A stretch of 51,945 bases of DNA from contig NZ_JAAVJC010000008.1 in NCBI RefSeq assembly GCF_012033785.1, positions 1-51,945 of the forward strand. Direction: 5' to 3'. Below the pieces are notes generated by a model. That model did no database searches, was not told where the DNA came from, and saw only the letters and a program-made list of their open reading frames with translations. The position numbers and the translations under genes were made by a program. Below, piece after piece: positions 32,003 through 40,312 of this stretch (position 1 is its first letter; each line of letters opens with the position of its first letter). The stretch is from Streptomyces bohaiensis. Lineage in GTDB: Bacteria > Actinomycetota > Actinomycetes > Streptomycetales > Streptomycetaceae.

Positions 32003-33571
32003 ATGTACTTCCCCGAGCTCCAGACGGTCACCGACACCGTGACGTTCCACGCCCGGCGCACCCCCGAGGCCACCGCCGTGGAGTGCGAGGGCCGCACCGT
32101 CAGCTACCGCGCGCTGGACCGGGAGAGCAGCCGGGCCGCGCACGCGCTGCTCACCGCCGGGCTCTCGACCGGGTCCCGCGTCGCGTACCTGGGCAAGGAG
32201 TCCGAGCTCTACTACGAGCTGCTCTTCGCCTGTGCCAAGAGCGGCACCGTCCTCGTCCCGGTGAACTGGCGGCTGACCACCCCCGAGGTCGACCACATCC
32301 TCCGCGACTCCGGCAGCGAACTCCTCTTCGTGGAGGAGGAGTTCCTCGCCGCCGTCCCGGAGCGCGCCGCGCTGCCCGCCCTGCGGGACGTCGTCCTGGT
32401 CGAGGCCGGCGGCCCGCCCGGCACCGGCTACGCAGCCTGGCGGGCTCCCCACCCCGACGTGCCGCCCGCCGTGGCGACCGGCCCGGAGAGCCCCGTCGCG
32501 CAGCTCTACACCAGCGGTACCACCGGCCTGCCCAAGGGCGTGGTCCTCGCCCACCGCAGCTTCTTCCGTGTCCGGGACGCTCTCGCCGGCGCCGGTCTGG
32601 ACTGGATCGACTGGCGGCCCGGCGACCGCAGCCTCATCGGCATCCCCGGCTTCCACGTCGGCGGCCTGTGGTGGGCGGTCCAGGGCTTCGGCGCAGGAGT
32701 CACCAACGTCTCCCTGCGAATGTTCACCAGCCACGACGCCGTCCGCCTCATCCGCGACGGCGGGGTGACCACGGCCTGCGTCGTCCCCGCCATGCTCCAG
32801 ATGATCCTCGCCGAACCCGGCACCGGGCCCGAGGACTTCCGCACCCTGCGCAAGACCGTCTACGGCGGGTCACCCATCTCCGAGAGCCTCCTCACCCGGG
32901 GCATCGAGGTGCTCGGCTGCGACTTCGCCCAGATCTACGGCCTCACCGAGACCGGCAACACCGCCGTCTGCCTGCCGCCGCAGGACCACGTCGTGGGAAG
33001 CCCCCGGCTCACGGCGGCCGGACGCCCCTACCCGGGCGTCCGCGTGCGGATCGTCGGCGAGGACGGCACCGGGCTGCCGCCGGGGGAGGTCGGCGAGGTC
33101 CACCTCCACACCCCGGCCGCCATGCTCGGCTACTGGGAACTGAAGGACGCGACCGACCGGACGCTGGTCGACGGCTGGGTCCGCACCGGCGACGCCGGCT
33201 ACCTCGATCCCGACGGCTACCTGTACATCTGCGACCGCATCAAGGACACCGTCATCGTCGCGGGGGAGAACGTCTACCCCGCCGAGGTCGAGAACGCCCT
33301 GTGCGCCCATCCCGCCGTCGCCGAGGCGGCCGTCATCGGCGTGCCCCACGACCGGTGGGGCGAGGCGGTGCACGCCTGCGTCGTGCTGCGCCCGGGGCAC
33401 CGGGCCACCGCCAGGGAACTGATGCTCGCCCTGCGGGACCGCGTCGCCGGGTTCAAGATCCCGACCTCCTACGAGTTCATCGACCGGGTGCCGCGCAACC
33501 CGAGCGGCAAGACGCTGCGGCGCGCGCTGCGCGAGAGGTACTGGGCCGGCCGGGAGCGGCAGGTCAACTGA
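32003..33571 (+). CDS. AMP-forming acyl ligase, ScoC/FadD10-like
   Basis: This 522-residue ANL-superfamily adenylating enzyme has the P-loop-like motif YTSGTTGLPKGV (about 170-181), the A5 motif YGLTETGN, the A7 region RTGDAGYLDPDGYLYICDRIKD and the A10 lysine in NPSGKTLRR. It lacks the FAAL insertion, so it resembles FadD-type ligases. In the sco and Rv0097-0101 pathways the ligase (ScoC, FadD10) loads the acid or isonitrile acid on the partner ACP without CoA; the order of genes here supports the same job, with the ACP at 22794 as partner. CoA ligase activity cannot be excluded. The ATG at 32003 follows an AGGAC ribosome site. Confidence 0.88.
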   Translation: MYFPELQTVTDTVTFHARRTPEATAVECEGRTVSYRALDRESSRAAHALLTAGLSTGSRVAYLGKESELYYELLFACAKSGTVLVPVNWRLTTPEVDHILRDSGSELLFVEEEFLAAVPERAALPALRDVVLVEAGGPPGTGYAAWRAPHPDVPPAVATGPESPVAQLYTSGTTGLPKGVVLAHRSFFRVRDALAGAGLDWIDWRPGDRSLIGIPGFHVGGLWWAVQGFGAGVTNVSLRMFTSHDAVRLIRDGGVTTACVVPAMLQMILAEPGTGPEDFRTLRKTVYGGSPISESLLTRGIEVLGCDFAQIYGLTETGNTAVCLPPQDHVVGSPRLTAAGRPYPGVRVRIVGEDGTGLPPGEVGEVHLHTPAAMLGYWELKDATDRTLVDGWVRTGDAGYLDPDGYLYICDRIKDTVIVAGENVYPAEVENALCAHPAVAEAAVIGVPHDRWGEAVHACVVLRPGHRATARELMLALRDRVAGFKIPTSYEFIDRVPRNPSGKTLRRALRERYWAGRERQVN

Positions 33572-33615
33572 GCCGCGGCGGCATGCGGCGGGCAGAGCCG
33601 AGAGAGGAGACGGTG

Positions 33616-34494
33616 GTGACGACGACCGACGGCACACCAGGCTGGTTCCCCTGCGGGCCGCCGCGCCCGGCGCCGGGCGTTCGGCTGTTCTGCCTCCCCT
33701 ACGCCGGGGGCGGTGCCTCCGCCTACCGGGACTGGCCGGAGGTGTTCGGCCCGGAGATCGACGTCGTGCCGCTCCAGCCGCCGGGGCGCGGGGAGCGCCG
33801 TGACCAACCCCCGCACCGGGACATGGCGGAGCTGGTCTCGGATGCCGCCGAGGCCCTCGTGCCGTGGCTGGACGGTGCGCCCTACGCGCTGTTCGGGCAC
33901 AGCATGGGCGCGCTCGTCGCCTACGAACTCGCCTGCCACCTGCGGGAACGGGGGACCGCTGCACCCGAGCAGCTCATCGTCTCCTCGCACCGCGCGCCGC
34001 AGGCCCGCTGGCCCGGCTACACGGACGACGCCGTCTCGGAGGAGCAGGCGGAGGAGATGCTGCGGCTGTTCGCCGCCCCGTCGCCGCAGACGCCCCGTCC
34101 GGTCGGGCCGGTCCGCCCGCTGCTGCTCAGCGATCTGACGCTCTGCGCGCGCTACCGCCACCGCGCGCGTGACCCGCTGGCGATGCCGCTCACGGCGCTC
34201 GGCGGGGCCGACGACCCCCTGGTGCCGCCCGCCACACTGGCGGCGTGGCGGGTCCACACCACCGGGCCGTTCCACCGGCGGCTGCTGCCCGGCGGGCACT
34301 TCCCGCTCCGGGACCGGCGTGTGACCGTCCGCGATCTCCTGCGGCCGGCACGGCCGGGCCCGCACGCGGACCGGCCGCCGGGCGAGCCCCGGCCCGCCAC
34401 CGCCGCCGGCCGTGCGCGCGACCCCCACCGACACCACGCCGCCCGGGGGACCCGGGCGGCCGAGGAACACGACAGGGCAGGAGGAGAGGGATGA
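33616..34494 (+). CDS. Type II (editing) thioesterase
   Basis: This alpha/beta hydrolase of about 292 residues belongs to the TEII family of PKS/NRPS clusters. The N-terminus has LFCLPYAGGGASAYRDW, the nucleophile is in GHSMGA, and the catalytic His is in LPGGHFPL. TEII enzymes clear stalled acyl chains from carrier proteins. About 45 residues beyond the His are Arg/Pro/His-rich and probably disordered, longer than usual. Of two adjacent GTG codons I chose 33616, six bases after GAGGAG. The stop overlaps the KAS III start (ATGA). Confidence 0.92.
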   Translation: MTTTDGTPGWFPCGPPRPAPGVRLFCLPYAGGGASAYRDWPEVFGPEIDVVPLQPPGRGERRDQPPHRDMAELVSDAAEALVPWLDGAPYALFGHSMGALVAYELACHLRERGTAAPEQLIVSSHRAPQARWPGYTDDAVSEEQAEEMLRLFAAPSPQTPRPVGPVRPLLLSDLTLCARYRHRARDPLAMPLTALGGADDPLVPPATLAAWRVHTTGPFHRRLLPGGHFPLRDRRVTVRDLLRPARPGPHADRPPGEPRPATAAGRARDPHRHHAARGTRAAEEHDRAGGEG

Positions 34495-35507
34495 CCGCCG
34501 CAGTACTGAGTGGGCTCGGGGGGTGGCTGCCGCCGCGCGTCGTCACCAACGAGGAGGTGGGACGGGAACTCGGTGTCACCGACGAGTGGATCCGCCGGCG
34601 GACGGGCATCGGGCAGCGCCACGTGTGCGACCCCGGCACGTCCACCTCCGACCTGGCGGTCCGGGCCGGTGCGCGCGCCCTGGCGTCGGCGGGCGTCGTC
34701 GCCACGGATGCCGTCGTCCTGGCGACCGCCACCCCCGACCACCAGATCCCGGGCACCGCGCCCGCGGTCGCCGCCCGCCTGGGCATGACGGGCGCCATCG
34801 CCTTCGACGTCAACGCCGTGTGCACCGGGTTCGTCTATGCCCTCGCCACCGGCGCCGCGCTGGTGCGCGGCGGGCTCGCGGAGACCGTCCTGGTGATCGG
34901 CGCCGACACCTTCTCCACCGTCCTGGACCCGGCGGACCCCGTGGTCCGGCCGCTCTTCGGCGACGGCGCCGGGGCGGTCGTGCTGCGGGCGGGCACCCCG
35001 GAGGAGCCGGGTGCGCTCAACGCCTTCGACCTCGGCAGCGACGGTCGGTACGAGGACTTCATCATCGTGCCCTCGGGGGGCTCGCGCCAGCGGTCCGGCG
35101 GGCGTCCCACCGACCCCGCCGGCTCCTACATGACGATGCGGGGCCGGGAGGTCTTCCGCGCCGCCGTCAGCCGGATGGCGGAGTCCTCCCGCACGGTGCT
35201 CGCGGAGGCCGGCCGAGACGTGGCGAGCGTGGACCGCATCGTCGGCCACCAGGCCAACATCCGCATCCTGCGGGCAGTGGCCGACCGTCTGGACCTGCCC
35301 GAGGACCGGTTGGTCAGCAACATCGACCGCGTCGGCAACACCTCGGCGGCCTCCATTCCGCTCGCGCTGGCCGACGGCCTCGCCGACGGCGGCGTGAAGG
35401 AGGGCGCCGCTGTGCTCCTCACCGCCTTCGGCGCAGGGCTGACGTGGGGCTCGACCGTCCTGGAGTGGCCCGAGATCCTGTTGAACGAGGGAGAGATGAC
35501 ACCGTGA
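34491..35507 (+). CDS. Beta-ketoacyl-ACP synthase III (FabH-like)
   Basis: This KAS III of about 338 residues has the full catalytic triad: Cys111 in DVNAVCTGF, His in GHQANIRIL and Asn in GNTSAASIP. It condenses an acyl-CoA starter with malonyl-ACP, or acts as a transferase in specialised metabolism. Overlaps with the thioesterase upstream (ATGA) and the ACP downstream (GTGA) show that KAS III and the ACP at 35504 are a dedicated pair, not a housekeeping fab operon. It may prime a chain that the reducing PKS or the desaturase branch uses (inference). Confidence 0.94.
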   Translation: MTAAVLSGLGGWLPPRVVTNEEVGRELGVTDEWIRRRTGIGQRHVCDPGTSTSDLAVRAGARALASAGVVATDAVVLATATPDHQIPGTAPAVAARLGMTGAIAFDVNAVCTGFVYALATGAALVRGGLAETVLVIGADTFSTVLDPADPVVRPLFGDGAGAVVLRAGTPEEPGALNAFDLGSDGRYEDFIIVPSGGSRQRSGGRPTDPAGSYMTMRGREVFRAAVSRMAESSRTVLAEAGRDVASVDRIVGHQANIRILRAVADRLDLPEDRLVSNIDRVGNTSAASIPLALADGLADGGVKEGAAVLLTAFGAGLTWGSTVLEWPEILLNEGEMTP

Positions 35508-35743
35508 GCACGAACCTGGAACGCGTCCGGAAGGTTCTCGCCGGGCACTGCGAGCTGCCCCCGCAGGGCATCGACGCACAGACGTCGCTCGTGGCGCTGG
35601 ACCTGGACTCACTCACCATGATGGAGATCGGTTTCGGGCTGGAGCGGGAGTTCCGCACCAGCGTCGACGACGACGCCCTCTCCGAGGTCGCCACCGTCGG
35701 CGACCTGGTCCGGATCGTCGAGTCCTGCCCCTCGCCCGGTTGA
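35504..35743 (+). CDS. Acyl carrier protein
   Basis: This 79-residue type II ACP has its phosphopantetheine serine in ALDLDSLTMMEIGF, around residue 35, preceded by the normal Asp. The GTG start overlaps the KAS III stop, so the two proteins are made together; this is the likely acceptor of the KAS III product. It is the last gene of the first rightward block. Confidence 0.93.
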   Translation: MSTNLERVRKVLAGHCELPPQGIDAQTSLVALDLDSLTMMEIGFGLEREFRTSVDDDALSEVATVGDLVRIVESCPSPG

Positions 35744-35798
35744 GCCCGGGCCGGCGTGCCCGCGGCCCGCGCGCCCCGACGACACCCGCCGTCCCCGG

Positions 35799-36506
35799 TC
35801 ACGGGCCGGGAGCGGCGGGTACGCACACCGCGGTGGCGACCAGCCGTCCGAGCAGCGCCCAGCGGCCGTCGAGCACGGTCGGGCCGTTCGCCTCCCCGGG
35901 CGCACCCCGCAGCCGTGCCCGGAACGCGCCCTGCGCGCCACCGTCCGAAGGCTGCCCCAGTGCGACCTCCGCGTCCCCGAATCCCAGGTGGCGGCGGGTC
36001 AGGGGGAACCACGCCTTGTAGACCGATTCCTTCGCGGAGAAGAGCACCTTGTCCCAGGGCACCAGCGGAGCGTGCGTCAGCAGCTCCCGCACCGAGTGCA
36101 GTTCCCGGTCACCGGAGCAGACCCGCTCCAGCACGCCGGGCCGCAGCCGCACGGCAGGCTCGGCGTCGACACCGACGGCCAGCAGATCACGCTGCCGTGC
36201 CACGGCCGCGCCCCGGTATCCCGCACAGTGCGTCAGGCTGCCCACCACCCCGGGCGGCCAGCCGGGGGCGCCCCGTGCGCCGGGCAGGATCACGGCCGGC
36301 GGCAGCCCGAGCCCTCCGAGGGCGGCGCGGGCACAGGCCCGCGCCGCGGCGAACTCGCCCGCCCGCCGCCCCGGGAACCGCGTGACGAGCGCTGCCTCTT
36401 CGGGCGGAAGGGCGGCCAGGTGCCCGGTGTCGCGCGCGTCGTCGGTCTCGGCGGTGCGGCAGACAGCGGGCACGACCCGGGCCAGCAGCCCCTCAGGTGT
36501 GCGCAC
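35799..36506 (-). CDS. 4'-phosphopantetheinyl transferase, Sfp/EntD type
   Basis: This 235-residue PPTase transfers the phosphopantetheine arm from CoA to carrier proteins. Its signatures are the Mg-binding VGVDAEP segment (about residues 112-118) and FSAKESVYKAW (about 155-165); a GSLTHCAGY segment precedes them. The EntD-like pattern suits carrier domains of secondary metabolism. The GTG start overlaps the end of the LysR-type gene by 14 bp, so the pair forms an operon. It is convergent with the ACP at 35504. A second, AcpS-type PPTase is encoded at 40288. Confidence 0.94.
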   Translation of the reverse strand: MRTPEGLLARVVPAVCRTAETDDARDTGHLAALPPEEAALVTRFPGRRAGEFAAARACARAALGGLGLPPAVILPGARGAPGWPPGVVGSLTHCAGYRGAAVARQRDLLAVGVDAEPAVRLRPGVLERVCSGDRELHSVRELLTHAPLVPWDKVLFSAKESVYKAWFPLTRRHLGFGDAEVALGQPSDGGAQGAFRARLRGAPGEANGPTVLDGRWALLGRLVATAVCVPAAPGP

Positions 36507-37218
36507 GGGCGGCTGCGAACGGTGCGGGGACCCCCTCCGCGATGTCCTGGGCGAGCGAGACCAGCCGGTCGACCTCCGCGGGACTCGCCCATTCCGGCCA
36601 GCTCAACCGCAGCCGGTACGGGGCCGTGGCGCTCGCGTGGCCCGGCGCGGCGCGGACGACGATGTCCGCGGAGCCCAGCCCCCGCACCTGCGGTTCGTCG
36701 TCCGCGGGGCATATCCCCAGCACCGCCCGGCCCTCGTGCAACGCCCTGCGGTGCTCCTCGCGGTCGTGGCGGGCGATCCGCACCGTGGTGCGGAACAGCT
36801 GCTCGGCCAGTGCGGCGCCGAAGTCCTCCACGAAGGTGCCGATCCCGCTGTCCGCGTGCGGCACATGACTCAGCACCAGGGGCAGCCGGCTGCCCGCCCG
36901 GCGCCGGGTGGCGTCGGTCGTCTCGTCCAGGGCCCGGACGGCCGCTCGCGCGCCCCGGAGGAACTCGCGCCCCGCCGGGGTCAGCCACACCGTGCGGTTG
37001 GTGCGGCGCAGCAACGGCGTGGCCACGTCCTTCTCCAGCCGAACGATCTGCTGGCTGAGCGCGGGCTGGCTGATGTGCAGCCGCTGGGCGGCACGACCGA
37101 AGTGCAGTTCCTCCGCGAGGCAGATGAAGGAGCGCAGGCGGCTGAGGCCGAGGTCGGCCGACGGCTGCTTCACGGCGTGCCCGGGTGTTGCCTCTCGTAC
37201 AGCGTCGGTGATCGACAT
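36493..37218 (-). CDS. Short LysR-type transcriptional regulator
   Basis: This 241-residue regulator has a normal LysR winged helix at about residues 25-85 (LRSFICLAEELHFGRAAQRL, HISQPALSQQIVRLEKD). The effector domain is shortened: LysR proteins are usually near 300 residues, and here RD-II ends after a diverged stretch (ADIVVRAAPGHASATAPYRL). Ligand response may therefore be altered. The gene lies about 280 bp downstream of a well-formed leftward promoter at 37508-37536. It is the only regulator inside the cluster and overlaps the PPTase gene by 14 bp. Confidence 0.88.
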   Translation of the reverse strand: MSITDAVREATPGHAVKQPSADLGLSRLRSFICLAEELHFGRAAQRLHISQPALSQQIVRLEKDVATPLLRRTNRTVWLTPAGREFLRGARAAVRALDETTDATRRRAGSRLPLVLSHVPHADSGIGTFVEDFGAALAEQLFRTTVRIARHDREEHRRALHEGRAVLGICPADDEPQVRGLGSADIVVRAAPGHASATAPYRLRLSWPEWASPAEVDRLVSLAQDIAEGVPAPFAAARAHT

Positions 37219-37482
37219 TTCGTTCCCCCACGAGTGGTGATGAACGCCCCTGACCTGCGGCGGGCGAGAGCCGGACGAGAACCGGGATCAGCTGTCGGAG
37301 CGGTCGGGTTCCGTGTCGATCCATCGGTACGGGTGGCTCGTGGACGCGCCGGTCGGGCCCGAGACGCCGTGCTGCGGTCTGAGTTGGTGGAAGCTCTCCG
37401 GAGCGGCCGGGTCGTCGCTCGGGGACGGTGGCTGTGCGGTGGGCGAGGAACGCCCGGTCGGGCTCGGCACCGGCAGCGCCAT

Positions 37483-37516
37483 CCCTACTATGCGAACGTT
37501 CGTGCGCATAGTAGGG
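37483..37516. promoter_or_regulatory. Operator palindrome with 12-bp perfect arms
   Basis: CCCTACTATGCG (37483-37494) and CGCATAGTAGGG (37505-37516) are exact inverted repeats around a 10-bp centre, AACGTTCGTG. The right arm contains the -10 hexamer of the leftward promoter at 37508-37536, so a bound protein would block it. The GTGCGAACG/TCGTGC core recurs at 38021-38036. TetR-type or similar dimeric repressors use such sites; the regulator is not identified. Confidence 0.7.
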
Positions 37517-37536
37517 TTCGCGATTCCCGGCGTCAA
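37508..37536 (-). promoter_or_regulatory. Sigma-70-type promoter for the LysR-PPTase operon
   Basis: On the minus strand TTGACG (37536-37531) is followed by a 17-bp spacer and TACTAT (37513-37508), a near-consensus vegetative actinomycete promoter. Transcription would start near 37501 and give a leader of about 280 nt before the LysR-type gene. The -10 lies inside the 34-bp palindrome at 37483-37516. Confidence 0.65.
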
Positions 37537-37661
37537 GGAGTGGCTGGTCGCGTGCGGGTCGGTGCGCCCTCGGGTGGTCCGGGCGCTCCGAAGAGGGAGC
37601 CTAGCGGCGGCTGTCCGGAGCCGGGGAGTGAACGGTGGGCCGCCTGAGGGGGAAGGGGATA

Positions 37662-37677
37662 TTCCGTCGTTCCGGAA
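37662..37677. promoter_or_regulatory. Palindrome TTCCG-N6-CGGAA, copy 2
   Basis: This dyad is 57 bp upstream of the ferredoxin ATG and shares its arms and 6-bp spacing with the dyad at 20267-20282. It may be an operator for the ferredoxin gene. Confidence 0.3.
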
Positions 37678-37734
37678 TGTGAGGCCGCCCGCGGCGAATG
37701 TCCCGTCGGGTGTCGACGAGAAAGGACAAGGGCA

Positions 37735-37968
37735 ATGGCGGAAGGTTGGCGACTGGAGGTCGATCGGTCGCGGTGTGTCGGCTCCACCATCTGCATCTCC
37801 ACTGCTCCCGGCGTTTTCCTGCTGCGGGAGGACGGCCAGTCGCGCGCGGTGCGCGCCGAGGTGGCGCCGGACGCGCGGATTCTCCGGGCCGCGGAACTCT
37901 GTCCGGTGGAGGCGATATCGGTCATCGACGGTGCGAGCGGTGAGCTCATCGCCCCGGGGGATGACTGA
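37735..37968 (+). CDS. 3Fe-4S ferredoxin, P450 redox partner
   Basis: This 77-residue ferredoxin has cluster Cys in RCVGSTICISTAP (Cys14 and Cys20) and ELCPVEAI (near 56). The position normally holding a fourth Cys in the first motif is Ser/Thr, which gives the 3Fe-4S type usual for soluble actinobacterial P450 systems. The start has an AAGGA ribosome site. It lies 15 kb from the P450 at 20978 but in the same cluster; no dedicated ferredoxin reductase is encoded in the window. Confidence 0.93.
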   Translation: MAEGWRLEVDRSRCVGSTICISTAPGVFLLREDGQSRAVRAEVAPDARILRAAELCPVEAISVIDGASGELIAPGDD

Positions 37969-37990
37969 GAAGCGCCCCCTGCCCGGTCGG

Positions 37991-38042
37991 TTGACGGGGT
38001 GGGGCGATGCGCACCAATAAGTGCGAACGATCGTGCTACTAT
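37991..38042 (+). promoter_or_regulatory. Candidate promoter and operator for the second rightward block
   Basis: TTGACG (37991-37996) and CAATAA (38015-38020), 18 bp apart, form a moderate promoter. Directly after it is GTGCGAACGATCGTGC (38021-38036) followed by TACTAT (38037-38042). The core matches the palindrome at 37483-37516 except for one central base, and both carry TACTAT/ATAGTA flanks. A common repressor could therefore control the LysR-PPTase operon and this block. Confidence 0.5.
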
Positions 38043-38077
38043 CACGCGTCGTGATGCGGCTCCAGAAGGGCAGGACG

Positions 38078-38947
38078 ATGGATCCGACCGTAGCAGTGAG
38101 CGCGGCCCTGAATGTCACGGCGAAGGTCGCCCCGGGGCTCGCCGGCAGGGGCGCGTTCGCGCTCTTCCGCCGCCCCATCGGCAAGGCCCGGGTCCGCCCC
38201 GTCGACGCTCCGCTGGTCGAGCGCGCCGACCGCGGTCGGTTGACCGTGGCGGGCAAGGGCGTGGAGACCTACCGGTGGGGGGACGGCCCCCGGCCGGTTC
38301 TCCTCGTCCACGGCTGGGGGTCGCGCGGGATGCGCTTCGGCGCGCTGATCGCCGAGCTCCAGGAGCGCGGACACAGCGTCGTCACTTTCGACGCACCCGG
38401 GCACGGCGAGTCCGGCGGCACGAGCACCACCATCCTCGAGTACGTCGACATCATCCGCGAACTCCAGCTGGAGCACGGCGTCTTCGGGGCGGCGGTCGGG
38501 TACTCCTTCGGCTCGCTCGCCACCTTCCTCGCCGTACGGGAGGGCGTGAAGACCGAGGCGCTGGTGGGGATCGCGGGAGTCAGCCGCTTCGACCACCTGG
38601 TCTCCGGCTTCATCGAGGAACTCCGCCTGGACACGCGCCTGGAGGGGTACCTGCGCCGCCATGTCGAGCGCGACCTCTTCCCCGAGGAGCCCGACCTCTG
38701 GCGCCGGTTCGCCGTGCCCCGTGCCCCCGAGGAGGTGGCTGTCGAACGGATCCTGCTCGTCCACGACGAGGACGACCGCCGGGCGCGCGTCCACCAGTTC
38801 CACGAGACCGCCGAGGCCTACGGGTCGCGCGCCGACCTGCTGCTGACGCAGGGGCTCGGGCACCATCGCGTGATCACCGACCCCCAGGTGGTCACCCGCG
38901 TGGCCGACTTCGTCGACGGCGCACGTGGGCCGGGCGCAGCCGGCTGA
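38078..38947 (+). CDS. Alpha/beta hydrolase
   Basis: This protein of about 289 residues has the fold's main markers: the oxyanion motif LLVHGWGSRG, DAPGHGES, the nucleophile elbow GYSFGS, an acidic residue in LLVHDEDDRRA and the catalytic His in GLGHHRV. The N-terminal 60 residues are a basic helical leader, not a clear signal peptide. The ATG at 38078 has GAAGGG upstream; an in-frame ATG at 38054 is possible. It opens the second rightward block directly behind the operator at 38021. It may release or trim the product, or provide self-protection (inference). Confidence 0.85.
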   Translation: MDPTVAVSAALNVTAKVAPGLAGRGAFALFRRPIGKARVRPVDAPLVERADRGRLTVAGKGVETYRWGDGPRPVLLVHGWGSRGMRFGALIAELQERGHSVVTFDAPGHGESGGTSTTILEYVDIIRELQLEHGVFGAAVGYSFGSLATFLAVREGVKTEALVGIAGVSRFDHLVSGFIEELRLDTRLEGYLRRHVERDLFPEEPDLWRRFAVPRAPEEVAVERILLVHDEDDRRARVHQFHETAEAYGSRADLLLTQGLGHHRVITDPQVVTRVADFVDGARGPGAAG

Positions 38948-39086
38948 CCACGCGTCGCATGCGCCGGAACCGCCCCCGGCCCGCTTCGGCGCATGCGGCG
39001 CGAAACCGGCAACGGCCGGTGGTGATAAACAATTCGAATGACCGAGGCGGTCGTCGGCCGTGCCGCCGACGGTAGGCTCCCATGCC

Positions 39087-39380
39087 ATGGATGCGACCGA
39101 GCTCGATTCCTACATACGCCGGAAATTCGCCGAGCACGCCGAGGTTCCCGAGGCGGAACTCTTCACCCCCGACGTCACCTTGGCCGACGTGGTCGGCAGA
39201 AGTCCGCGGATGACCAACAGCATCGACCTCATGGAGTCGTTCGCCCGCACCGCGAATTCGCTCCGCAAGGACCACGGCATACGCGTGCGCCTCCCCGCTC
39301 TTCCGCTCGACACCCCGCTGGCCAAGGTCGTCGAACTCTTCCTCGCCGAGTGCGAGCAGCAGCGAGGGGCGACCGCATGA
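39087..39380 (+). CDS. Acyl carrier protein paired with the desaturase
   Basis: This 97-residue protein has an ACP-like four-helix pattern. The probable phosphopantetheine site is Ser in NSIDLMESFAR (about residue 45), where Asn replaces the usual Asp. A longer loop (ADVVGRSPRMT) precedes it. Its stop overlaps the ATG of the acyl-ACP desaturase (ATGA), which needs an ACP-bound substrate, and the AcpS-type PPTase follows two genes later. These neighbours make the carrier call firmer than the motif alone. Confidence 0.78.
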   Translation: MDATELDSYIRRKFAEHAEVPEAELFTPDVTLADVVGRSPRMTNSIDLMESFARTANSLRKDHGIRVRLPALPLDTPLAKVVELFLAECEQQRGATA

Positions 39381-40312
39381 CGGCCCCCGCCCGCACCGCC
39401 GCCCGGGACGCCGGCCGCACCGGCGCGCAGCCCGCGATCATCACCGACCTCTACGCCGCGCTGACCGAGCGCGGCATGTCGCTGGTCGACGTCACCTGGG
39501 AGCAGCACCGCCTCCACGAGTCCCGCCGGTGGAGCGTCGTCGACATGCTCTCCGCCGTCGATCTCGACAGCCTCACCGCCCGCGACCGGATCCTGGTCTG
39601 GAACGCCGGCCGTGCCGAGCTGACCACCAAGCCGGGCGCCGACCGCCTCGAACGCCAGGCGGAGGCGGAGTGCCGGCGCTGGGGTTCCGTCAACCCGTCG
39701 GTCGCCGCGGTGATGGAGGCGTGCGGCACCTGGAGCCGGTACTGGAACGAGGAGGAGGCGCATCACGAGACCGTCTTCATCCAGCTGGCGCAGGCCACCG
39801 GGATGGAGCCCATCTCCGACGAGACCTTCATCCAGTTCCGCCAGGTCTTCCCCGACGACGACATGCTGCGGACCCTGGTCCTGCTCGCGATCTCCGAGAT
39901 CACCGCGGCCGTCAACTACGGCCAGTGCCAGCACGTCGTCGAGGACGCCGGGCTGCGCCGCATCTTCAAGCAGGTCGCCGCCGACGAGATCCAGCACCGC
40001 AACTACTTCGTCTCGTTCGCCAAGGCCCTGGTCGACAGCGGGGAGTACCACCCCAAGGACGCCTTCGCCGTCGCCCACCTCTTCCTCCGTGAGGACGGCG
40101 AACTCCAGGGCAGCACCCGGGAGCAGCGCGAGAACCGGGGTACGCACGTCAACTGGTGGGACCACCTGGAGACCGGAGGCAGCGACTTCCGGCCCGAGGC
40201 GATCGAGAAGAAGGAGCAGCTCATCTGCGGCGCCCTCAAGAAGATCACCGGCATCGCGGTCGGCTCGCGCGACGAGGTCGAGGACACGTGGATGGACCTG
40301 CTGGACACCTGA
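39377..40312 (+). CDS. Diiron acyl-ACP desaturase
   Basis: This protein of about 311 residues belongs to the soluble stearoyl-ACP desaturase family. The iron ligands are visible as EEAHH at 126-130 and DEIQH at 203-207, with further acidic residues in SEITAAVNY between them. The enzyme introduces a double bond into an ACP-bound chain using O2 and ferredoxin. Because the ScoD-type step needs an unsaturated acyl-ACP, the desaturase may prepare that substrate, or it may modify the chain distal to the isonitrile. Translation is coupled to the ACP upstream. Confidence 0.92.
   Translation: MTAPARTAARDAGRTGAQPAIITDLYAALTERGMSLVDVTWEQHRLHESRRWSVVDMLSAVDLDSLTARDRILVWNAGRAELTTKPGADRLERQAEAECRRWGSVNPSVAAVMEACGTWSRYWNEEEAHHETVFIQLAQATGMEPISDETFIQFRQVFPDDDMLRTLVLLAISEITAAVNYGQCQHVVEDAGLRRIFKQVAADEIQHRNYFVSFAKALVDSGEYHPKDAFAVAHLFLREDGELQGSTREQRENRGTHVNWWDHLETGGSDFRPEAIEKKEQLICGALKKITGIAVGSRDEVEDTWMDLLDT

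Noticed and set aside
32003..33571. NRPS adenylation domain
   Set aside because: There is no condensation or carrier domain, and length and motifs fit a free-standing FadD-type ligase.
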